A DNA stretch of 64,000 nt. Origin: Zelopaecilomyces penicillatus. Its lineage: Eukaryota; Ascomycota; Sordariomycetes; Hypocreales; Pseudodiploosporaceae. A program made the translations under genes and the position numbers. The notes under the pieces are model-generated. The model was not told the DNA's origin, made no database searches, and was given only the letters and a program-made list of their open reading frames with translations. The number at the start of each line of letters is the position of its first letter. Position 1 is the stretch's first letter. The DNA lies in contig VCCP01000001.1 of the NCBI GenBank assembly GCA_005765155.1, positions 1,488,001-1,552,000 of the forward strand. The letters run 5' to 3'. Of this stretch, positions 55,601-64,000 are shown piece by piece.

Positions 55601-58513
55601 TCAAGTCGGGTGAACTCAAGCTTTTGCTTGGTGCTTGGCGTGATCGACTTCCCAATGTCTGGGATGATATCACCGCCTGGCAAGATCTGGTGACATGGAG
55701 ACAGCACATTTTCAGTCTCATCAATCAGACTTATCTTCAGTTGCTTCCCCAACAAGGACAACAGAACGCCAGTGGTGCCTCCTCTTTTGCTTATCGAGGT
55801 TACCATGAAACGGCATGGATTATCAATCGGTTCGCACATGTTGCGCGCAAACATAGTCTGCCGGAGGTCTGTATCAGCCAACTGAGCCGCATTTACACTC
55901 TACCCAACATTGAAATTCAAGAGGCTTTCCTCAAACTGCGAGAGCAGGCCAAGTGTCACTACGAGAATCCAGAGGAGCTCTCGAGTGGGTTAGATGTAAT
56001 TAACAACACCAACCTCAACTATTTTAACCCGCAACAGAAAGCCGAGTTTTACACTCTCAAAGGCATGTTCCTGGAGAAGCTTAAGCAGAAGGATGAGGCA
56101 GACTCTGCATACGGCACAGCTTTGTACTTCGATATTGGCGCAGCCAAGGCCTGGGCTGAATGGGGCTACTTCAATGACCGCAAATTCAAGGATGATCCTT
56201 CAGACTTGAATGCTGCAAGACAAGCACTTACGTCGTACTTGCAAGCTGCGGGCAGTTACAAGAGCGCGAAATCGCGAAAACTGCTTGCTAGGATTCTCTG
56301 GCTACTCAGCTTAGATGATGCCAAGGGCACCATTGCCATGGGCTTTGACGACTTCAAAGGAGAGACACCAACCTGGTACTGGATTACCTTTATTCCTCAA
56401 CTGCTGACTGGCCTTGGTCATAAGGAAGCACCTCGTGTGTATCAAATTCTCCTCAGCATAGCCAAGTCTTATCCCCAGGCACTCTACTTCCAGCTTCGGA
56501 CAAACCGAGAGGATATGATGGCCATCAGAAAGAATCAAGAGGCAAAGGAAAGGGCACGGCAGCGAGCACAATCGGCAGCGGCAGCCACCAACGGAAAACC
56601 TGGTACATCTCCTTTGCAGACAAAACAAGAGCCGCCCAAGCTTGAGGGTGGAGTCTCGCGGCCGGCAACTGCTAGTGGAGCCGATGCCACCCAGGTGAAA
56701 ATTGAAGGAAACCCGGCGAATGGCGCTTTAACAGCTGCTCAAAGTCAAGGACCAGCACAACCTCAAGTGCAGGGCCAGGCCGCGACCCCGGCTCCATCCA
56801 ATATCAACGGGCAGGGCCAGGAACAACAGTCATCTCAGGGCCAGAAGAGACCGCCATGGGAGCTGACTGAGGAGATAATGTCTGTGCTGAAAACAGCATT
56901 CCCGCTCTTGGCTTTGTCCATGGAGACTATGGTTGATCAGATTCAGAAGCACTTTAAGTGCCCGCCAGATGAAGATGCCTACCGTCTCATCGTCGCGCTC
57001 CTGAACGATGCACTGACCTATGTGAGCCGTACGCCAGCGTCCTTTGCCAAGAGTGTGAAGCTACCCGCAGCAACGGAAACCAACATTACGAGATTTGCCG
57101 AGACAATTTTGCCCAGCCACATCAAGAAATCATTTGAGGCAGACTTTGTGGAAGTTAAGCCAACGATGTATGAGTATATTCACAAATTGCGGCGCTGGAG
57201 AACCAAATTTGAGGAGAAGTTGGATCGCCGAGTTGGGCATATGCCCCTGGAAGCGTTTTCTCCACATCTCAGTGAGTTCAGGTACCAGAAATTTGACGAG
57301 GTAGAGGTACCCGGTCAGTACCTACAGCACAAGGACAAGAACCAAGACTTTATCCGTATCGAACGGTTCCTTCCAAATGTTGATTTAGTGCGCTCGATCA
57401 GCGCCTCCTACCGCAGACTCAAGATGCGTGGACATGACGGCAGCGTCCATTCGTGGGCAGTACAGCATCCAGCCGCTCGACACTGCAGGAGAGAGGAGAG
57501 AATCTTGCAACTCTTCCGACACCTCAATCAAACATTGAGCAGGAAGAAGGAGAGCCGTCGCCGCGATTTGCAATTCACGTTGCCACTGATGGTACCTCTA
57601 GCGCCACACATAAGGATTGTGCAAGAGGACACGTCTTACATCACTCTGCATGGCGTCTATGAAGACCATTGCAGGCGTATGGGGATGCCCAAGGATGATC
57701 CAGTGCTATTCACTCTAGAGAAGCTGCGTGGTGTTCTCGAGACTAAGGGCCAGGTAAGCTGCCCCAATATATATATATATATATACGATGACAAAAAGTA
57801 TGGGCACTGTGACTAACGCGATGAAACAGAGCAAACCGGAGTTGACACCTACCGCACGTCTAGAGGTATTTAATGCCATTCAGGAGAAGTGGGTGCCGTC
57901 GACTGTTGCACTTGAATATTTCCAGCAGGTGTTCCCTCAGTTTGCAGAATTCTGGCTCTTCAGGCGACAATTCTCGTATCAACTGTCTGCTTTAACATTT
58001 ATGACATACATTCTATACATGCACAACCGATATCCTGCCAAGATGAACATTGCCAGAGGCTCAGGCAATATTTGGGGATCGGAACTTATGTCATTCATGA
58101 GCGCGTCCAAGCCGTTTTTCCACAACCCCGAGCCGGTACCATTCCGGCTGACGCCAAACTTGCAGACACTGATGGGTCCTCTGGCTACGGAAGGCATCTT
58201 TGCCTGTTCACTAATGGCAATTGCACGATGTCTTACGGAGCCCGAGCAAGAGCTGGAGCATGCGCTGACACTGTTTGTGCGGGATGAGATGATCTTCTGG
58301 CTGACGAGCAGCCATCGCAGCGCCATCAGTGAAAGTCAATTGCGGGATTCGGTGCAGCTTAATAGTGAATCTATTGTGAAGCGGGCTGTCAGCCTGGCAC
58401 ACAATCCATCAGGCAACCTGCCTGCGAACCAGACAGTCATTGATGCGATCGCTAAGGCCGTCAACCCAATGAATCTAGCGCAGTGCGAGGCACTGTGGAT
58501 GCCTTATCTGTGA
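46669..58513 (+). CDS. TRA1: SAGA/NuA4 scaffold TRA1 (TRRAP), PIKK-family pseudokinase
   Basis: Four exons, 46669-46723, 46820-46977, 47032-57753 and 57830-58513, giving 3,872 residues, close to the ~3,750 of yeast Tra1. The ATG at 46669 starts [15 protein letters not shown], and the second intron joins SPEQ to [14 protein letters not shown], both matching fungal N-termini. The bulk is HEAT-type helices. The FAT domain lies at about residues 2500-3230. A Gln/Pro/Ala-rich linker follows at about 3240-3350. The PI3K-like domain (about 3518-3830) has [18 protein letters not shown] and [13 protein letters not shown] but lacks the kinase catalytic DxxxxN and DFG residues, so it is a pseudokinase. 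The protein ends in a short FATC domain (CEALWMPYL). It binds activators and recruits the SAGA and NuA4 acetyltransferases to promoters. The last intron contains a TA repeat; without splicing the frame would run on only briefly to a stop. Confidence 0.97.
57767..57785. repeat. TA dinucleotide run in the last TRA1 intron
   Basis: Nine to ten TA repeats inside the 76-base intron, starting 13 bases after its donor. A microsatellite likely to vary in length between strains. Confidence 0.85.
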
Positions 58514-59568
58514 TTGGATTTTGTTTATTTCTTTTAATTCTTATTTCTTAGCAAACGGCGGGACCGGTGGAGTGTTGTTGCAGCGCAAAGCGATGGATAT
58601 GGGGATCGGGATACAAGGACCAAGGGACCAAACAAAACCAAAGCGTGTCCATAAAGGGGGGGGGGGGCTTTCTTTTGGGGAGGGTAGGGGTTTAATCAGG
58701 CCATTTGGCCTAGAATATTTCTGTATCAGCACGGCGTTTTCGGTTATGGTGTAGGCGCATGTCTACTAAGAGCGTGTATGCGTGAGAGGCAAAATAGATA
58801 GATTATTCTATATTTACTTGATGCCGGCTTAGTCAGTCCGGGCGGCATGCATAATGTTACGGTATCCAAGACACGTTTTCAACCTTGCTTTTACTCTGCT
58901 TACCTTTAAGAGTGCATTATAACGCGTTACGTTGTCTTTGTCTGGCGCTCTTGACAGGCCCAGGTCAGCAGGATCATTGCCGAAGTTGCTAAGATTATAG
59001 TTGGCTGGTTGGTCAGTATGAATCTCACAACCCCGCCTATATTGAGGCTTTCCAATCTTCGCCGAGGTAACTGACTGAACCGCATCCCGAGCCCCGAGGC
59101 AAGTACGATTAGTTCCTCTACTGGATGGGTGATATGTGAAATGCGATAGACTGAGAATTGAGATGTCGGGTTTGAACCTCTGTCTGTCTCGGAGGGAACT
59201 TGTGAGCCTAGCAAAGCCCCTAGCTAGACAGAGGGTATCGCGTTACTACAGCAGGTACTGATCTATTTTCGGTATTATCGGATCCGCTCCCCGGCATTGA
59301 GTGGAACCGGCCAGCCATCACACAAGTAGCTCCTTCCATGGCGGCTTGGGACCGGAACGTTCCTCTTCGCCATCGTCTCTCTCCCGACTGCCGAGATCCC
59401 TTTCTCCTCCATCCATCTTTACTCGTTTATCACTCCGCAAACAAATTCTCCCATAGTCTTCCATATCTGCGATTGAAACTTCAAGAGATTATATCTGCAT
59501 TTCTTCCGACCCAGCAGTGATCCACTCAGGAAAAGGCCACCAAATCGAACTAAAACCATACAGCAACA
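58514..59568. other. Intergenic region TRA1-AACS
   Basis: About 1.05 kb with no supported gene. It includes a 12-G run at 58656-58667. A weak resemblance to 5S rRNA near 59120-59160 was considered and rejected. The last 230 bases are pyrimidine-rich promoter and leader of the next gene. Confidence 0.5.
58656..58667. repeat. Homopolymer of 12 G
   Basis: A run of 12 G bases in the TRA1 3' flank. It is a likely assembly or sequencing weak point and could form G-quadruplex together with the GGGG at 58677-58680. Confidence 0.85.
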
Positions 59569-62199
59569 ATGGAGGTCGACAAAGCCCCGAGGAAGCTCTG
59601 GGAACACCCTGATCCCAAAAGCACCAAAATGTGGCAGTTCATGCAAGAGGCCAATGAAAAATTTGGACTCAATCTTCAGGTGTGTGTTTTGAATTTTGTG
59701 TATAGCGTTCATACATGTTGCATTTGCATTCATATTTGTACTTAAGTACATGCTTCATCCATATATAGATTCAACAAAAGCAAACACAATCCCAACAAAC
59801 CCCCCACACGGGTTCCGTACCATTAAATATTGAATTGAAGTTAACAGCAACATCGCAATGCGTGTATAGAACTTCGACGACCTCTACAAGTGGTCCTGTG
59901 ACAACCGCAGCAAGTTCTATGGTCAACTATGGGAGTGGAAGCCCTGGATTCACGAAGGCACCTACACGCAGGTCGTTGATGAGTCTATTCCCATCTCCAA
60001 ACTGCCGCGGTGGTTTGAGGGTGTCCGTCTCAATTGGGCTGAGAACTTCCTCTGGACCTGTGGCGATGCCCCGGGCTCGCGATGCGACTTGAACAAGGAA
60101 GACGCCAAGATCGCTCTAACTGAGGTTCGCGAAGGCATTTCAGCCGTAAGACATGTGACCTGGCGCGAATTGCGTGAGCGCACTGGGAGGCTCGCAGCAG
60201 CGTTCAAGGCCAGGGGGGTTTGTGAGGGGGACCGTGTTGTCATGATTGGGGCTCACTCGTTGGACACACTTGTTGTTTTCTTGGCGACAACCTGGGTTGG
60301 CGGCATCTTCAGCAGTAGCTCAACTGATATGGGAATTGGAGGGTTGTTACAGCGAACGGTGCAAATCAACCCCAAGGTAAATCCTGCCATTTTAAGCATC
60401 CCATGATTCTCATCAGCGATTTGACACATGTACGGAGCAGTGCTAACCTGTGGATCTCACTACTTAGTTTGTCTTCTGTGATGATGGTGCTCTATATAAC
60501 GGCAATATCATTGACCTGAGGGAAAAGATTGAAGGTTTGGTTGAGGGAATGAAAGGCTGCGACCAACTCGAAAAACTCGTTGTCGTTCAGAGGTTCGATA
60601 CCCCGTATGACACAGCAAAAATTCCGCAGACCGAGCGATTGGAAACATTCCTCAAATCCAGTGCAAACGCAGGGCCACCACCTTTCACTCGAATTGGGTT
60701 TCAGGACCCTATTCTCATCTACTACTCATCAGGCACCACCGGTATACCCAAGGCCATCGTGCATGGTGTTGGTCCCCTGCTCTTAAATTCCACAAGGGAC
60801 GCTCAACTGCACCATAACATGTCGGCCCACGACGTAGGGCTGCAGTATACGACCACTGGTTGGATCATGTATCTGTCTAGCGTTTCGCACCTACTCTATG
60901 GAGGGCGAGCTGTGCTCTATGATGGTTCTCCGTTTATACCAGGCCTTACAGTATTACTTCGCATCGTGGAGCAGCAGAAGGTAACTACTCTGGGCATAAG
61001 TCCGAGGTGGATGGGCGAATTGATGAAGAATGGCATCGTCCCGCGGAAGGTGGCAGATCTATCAAGTCTCAAGCAAGTGACTAGTACAGGAATGGTGTTG
61101 CCGGACCAAATGTTTGAGTGGTTCTATGACGTTGCATTCCCCAAACATGTAATGCTTGGCAATATGACAGGAGGGACAGATATCGTAAGTTCTTTTTCAA
61201 CAGCACTTCCTCATTAACTCTGCCAAAACCCCGTTAGGGTCTATTCAGCATTATCAGTGCCGCATTTTTGACCAAATTCTAACATAACAAACCTTGGACG
61301 TAGGCGGGATGTTTCTCTCTGTCGAATCCCATCCAGCCTCTGTATGTTGGAGGGTGCATGAACGGCTGCCTCGGTGTCCCCACATCGGTCTTCGATCATG
61401 ATCTCCCTGAAGGTAGCGAAGGCAAGGCAATCCCTTATGGCGCCGCCGGCGACCTTGTCGCTACTGGGGCATTTCCCAGCATTCCTCTCTTCCTTTGGAA
61501 TGACGGCGACATTGCCAACAGCCCTGGGCCTAAGTACCACAACGCATATTTCGCACGATTCAAGGACGTTTGGGCACAGGGTGACTTCTGCGCTATCCAC
61601 CCGACGACACGGGCTGTCATGATGCTTGGGCGCTCAGACGGCGTGCTCAATCCAAGCGGTGTTCGTTTTGGCAGTGCCGACATCTACGCCGTGCTGGAGC
61701 GATGTTTCGCGGCTGAGGTGGCGGAGAGCCTGTGTGTAGGCCAACGGCGGCCAAATGATCTTGATGAGAAGGTCGTGCTCTTCTTATTCATGAAAAATGG
61801 CATCAAACTGGATAAAGCGCTCGTGTCAAAGATCAAGGGAACGATTGCGAAAGAGCTGACGAAACGGCATGTTCCTAAATATGTGTTTGAGATTCCCGAA
61901 GTTCCGGTACGTCCACTGCATTCCTTATTTACCATATCTTACTCTCTTTCTCTCTCTTTATGCTTTTCTTCCTTGCAAAACTGTAAAACGCAGAAACCTT
62001 TTGTAGAGGTGAAGGATTGAAGCTAATACTTTTCATAAAGGTTACTGTTAATGGTAAAAAGGTGGAATTACCGGTCAAGAGCATCATTTCAGGCAAGACA
62101 ATCAAAGCGAGTGGGACACTTCTGAATCCGAAGAGCCTTGACTTTTTCTATCAGTTTCAAAAGATTGAAGAGCTGGTGGAGCCCCAAGCCAAGCTGTGA
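59569..62199 (+). CDS. Acetoacetyl-CoA synthetase
   Basis: Five exons, 59569-59679, 59870-60376, 60468-61184, 61304-61906 and 62041-62199, total 698 residues, matching the ~660-700 of the family. It is an ANL-superfamily adenylating enzyme. The N-terminal LPRWFEGVRLNWAENFL block is typical of acetyl-/acetoacetyl-CoA synthetases. The P-loop-like motif is YYSSGTTGIPKAIVHG, followed by TTTGWIMY and the AACS signature TDI-AGCFSLSNPIQPLYVGG. The hinge region has GRSDGVLNPSGVRFGS, and the C-terminal lid has VNGKKVELPVK with the conserved Lys pair. It converts acetoacetate, ATP and CoA to acetoacetyl-CoA in the cytosol, feeding sterol or fatty-acid synthesis or using ketone bodies. All splice junctions are phase 0. 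Same strand as TRA1, with a 1-kb gap. Confidence 0.95.
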
Positions 62200-62686
62200 T
62201 TACAGTTCCGTGACCAGTTTTTCATAAGGGGCATGGTACAGCCTTGGACATTATACTGGGGTTGCGACTCTATATGGGACTGACAGTATTCTTCAAAACG
62301 TTCTTACGTCACTGTAAATACTGGCAATTGCTAGAGATTGCTAGAGATTGCTAGAGATTGCTAGAGATTGCTAGAGATTGCCAGTGATTCCATAGTAAAG
62401 TTGGATGAGGTTTAGACCCGAAGTTTGGGTTATATGATGTGTTGATGATGAAAATAGTTTCGGCGTGAAAGAAGCGACTATAGCTGAGAAGTGAAAGAGG
62501 GTATTGAATTATACAATGATTCCTGATACATTTATACGCCTCCGTTGGTGTTGTTTCTCTCGTATGGAGAGTGTCGCTTGTTTTACAATTTGTTTGTTGT
62601 CACATCTGTGACCTGTCTGCTCCTCCATTTTCCTCTCATCCTTTTTTACCTCTCAAACAAAGGCCATCGCTGGTTTTTTTTATATA
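62200..62686. other. 3' flanks of AACS and membrane protein, with minisatellite
   Basis: 487 bases between convergent stop codons. The only structure is the 10-bp tandem array at 62331-62380 and T-rich tracts near 62670. Confidence 0.6.
62331..62380. repeat. Minisatellite, five exact copies of CTAGAGATTG
   Basis: Five exact 10-bp units in tandem, flanked by one degenerate unit on each side (CTGGCAATTG before, CCAGTGATTC after). It lies 130 bases behind the AACS stop, probably in the 3' UTR or just past it. A similar degenerate pair occurs at about 44381-44400. Confidence 0.95.
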
Positions 62687-63241
62687 TTAAATTCCCTTAT
62701 GCTCACCCTTCGTATCCTTTTCAACAAACTTGCCCCCGTTAATCCCATATCTCCACCCCAGGTAGCCCACCATGCCCGCCACACTCCCAATGCCCAACGA
62801 ACCAACCACTCCCCTCCACCCGAGACTCGCCGGGCCAACCTTCCTCCCTCTTGCCAGCACCACGGCAGAGGCAGCGCCCATTCCTGCCAGAGTCCAGTCA
62901 TCAGTCTCGACCTGTCCGCGGTTCTCGAGCAGCCTCCAGCTGCGGTCCTGCCATTCAATGAGCTCTCGGCCCCACATGCGGCCGACGAGGCCGAAGGCTG
63001 TGACGCCGACAGCGATGCAAGTCCCGCGCGAGGCGGATAGCAGCAGGCGTTCTGGAAGAGGTGGACCCGGGATAGCAGGACTGCGGCGAATGGCGGGGAT
63101 GATTGCATATCGCGTGCCGGTAATGGCGATGCCGAGGATGGTGCCGGTGGTGACGGCGCGGACGAGGACATGGACGGTAAGGATGGTGTAGGCGAGGGGT
63201 TGGTCCTCGGCGTAGGGCGTGTGAGGAAAGAAGCGAGACAT
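62687..63241 (-). CDS. Small multi-pass membrane protein, conserved-fungal type
   Basis: Single exon, 184 residues. Two or three hydrophobic stretches alternate with Arg-rich loops: one after the start (ILTVHVLVRAVTTGTILGIA), one at SRGTCIAVGVTAFGLVG, and Gly-rich segments near GSLGIGSVAGMVGYLGW at the end. A WGRELIEWQDRSWRLLEN motif lies between. The C-terminus is Lys-rich (KDTKGEHKGI). The pattern is like fungal DUF1757-type or small mitochondrial inner-membrane proteins, but I cannot be sure of the family. The ATG at 63241 begins MSRFFPHTPYAEDQPLAY. Antisense frames over this GC-rich gene are shadows. Confidence 0.75.
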   Translation of the reverse strand: MSRFFPHTPYAEDQPLAYTILTVHVLVRAVTTGTILGIAITGTRYAIIPAIRRSPAIPGPPLPERLLLSASRGTCIAVGVTAFGLVGRMWGRELIEWQDRSWRLLENRGQVETDDWTLAGMGAASAVVLARGRKVGPASLGWRGVVGSLGIGSVAGMVGYLGWRYGINGGKFVEKDTKGEHKGI

Positions 63242-64000
63242 TGTTGTTATTGGGGCTCTCCGTCGGTGGTAATTGTTTGTGGGAAGGGAAGCAGTATTAT
63301 GTCACTGAGAGATGTCCTCAGTGAGATGCAAGGCCATATTTTGTGTGAATGGCTGGTTTGCTGCAAATGAAGCAGAGTCGCTACGAGGGGGTAAAAGCTG
63401 AAGATGCAAATCCAATGATTTATCCTCATGGCCAATTATATCCCCGACAATCAGCCACCGTATGCGATGTCGCTATTCAAGCTGCCCCAGAGGGCCGAAT
63501 ATCCTCCTGTGTATTGCTTGGCTTAGAGGTAGGTAGGCATGTTTGGCCCATCGCTTGAACAACCGCATGCCACGTTTTGGAAATTCAGCTCGGATGACCT
63601 TCTGAAGGCGGTTGGCTTGACCTGAGTGACTAGAAAAACAGTTCAATTCGGCCAGGCAATGAATGGCCTCAAGCCAGTCGCTTCATTCATCATCAACATC
63701 AGGCTCAATAAAAGAGCTCCACGAAAATATCTTGCCTATAGATATCATGCCGTATAGCAACAGTCTTCAGTTAGTTCACACTATAAACGGCGCTCCGTGT
63801 TGTTTTCATGGGAAATTGTCAAATCTGAATGGGGTAGTTGATGGTAGAATGGTGATGCAATCGAGAATCAACTTACATCATCGTGTGTTTGTGCTATCTA
63901 TTTTCAAGAAATGCAAATTGGAGGCGGAAGAACCTCACGAGGCAGGTCAGGTCTATCACCTCTGGCGAGGCAATGATGTTCTTTTCCACTTTCCCTTCTC
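63242..64000. other. Right edge of window, no gene seen
   Basis: About 760 bases holding the membrane-protein promoter and unknown sequence. No frame with a domain or clear splice structure. Confidence 0.5.

Noticed and set aside
59060..59165. Possible 5S rRNA relic (GGATGGGTGA)
   Set aside because: Only this 10-mer and a TTAGT string agree with 5S box C; the stems do not pair and the fungal form usually reads GGGTGGGTGA. A covariance-model search would settle it.

Overview
The window is nuclear DNA of a filamentous ascomycete (Pezizomycotina, most probably Sordariomycetes/Hypocreales). The evidence is short 50-80 nt spliceosomal introns with GTAAGT-like donors and CTAAC/CTAAT branch sites, compact housekeeping genes on both strands, a fungal C2H2 plus fungal-specific transcription factor, HIS3 and ArgJ enzymes of fungal type, and TRA1. 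No species call is possible from the sequence alone. Exon boundaries below come from reading splice sites and reading frames by eye; no alignment or transcript data were available.

Left part (1-17.4 kb) is accessory-like. It holds sparse genes with long spacers: an unknown secreted protein (264-1310), a PEP mutase/isocitrate lyase-fold enzyme, a His-rich SAM methyltransferase, a C2H2/fungal_trans regulator, a decayed serine carboxypeptidase relic (about 9.4-10.4 kb), a glutathione S-transferase, a small unknown protein, a small secreted cysteine-rich protein whose start lies on a six-base first coding exon (14255-14699), and a UbiA-type aromatic prenyltransferase of the meroterpenoid kind without a visible cluster.

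Middle part (17.4-42.3 kb) is dense and conserved. It carries an intron-containing tRNA-Ala(AGC), a PAC3-like proteasome assembly chaperone divergent from the DEAH helicase ECM16/DHR1, a six-exon SDR with a probable GC-AG intron, MED6 divergent from an MMTAG2-like protein, a 1,784-residue Hsp90/sacsin-type ATPase with a C-terminal zinc-protease-like HExxH motif, a small mitochondrial membrane protein, eIF2B-delta, ArgJ, HIS3 and the APC/C subunit CDC16/APC6.

A gene-poor stretch of about 4.4 kb (42.3-46.7 kb) follows. It contains AT-rich gene relics whose nonsense codons can all be explained by C-to-T changes, as expected of repeat-induced point mutation.

Right part (46.7-64 kb) holds the giant TRA1 pseudokinase gene (3,872 residues), acetoacetyl-CoA synthetase with a 10-bp minisatellite behind it, and a small multi-pass membrane protein. 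The genes do not form one pathway. Several serve chromatin and transcription (TRA1, MED6), ribosome and protein synthesis (ECM16, eIF2B-delta), proteolysis and the cell cycle (PAC3, CDC16) and amino-acid synthesis (ArgJ, HIS3). The most novel items are the ATPase-HExxH protein, the cysteine-rich secreted protein, the unknown secreted protein and the relics.
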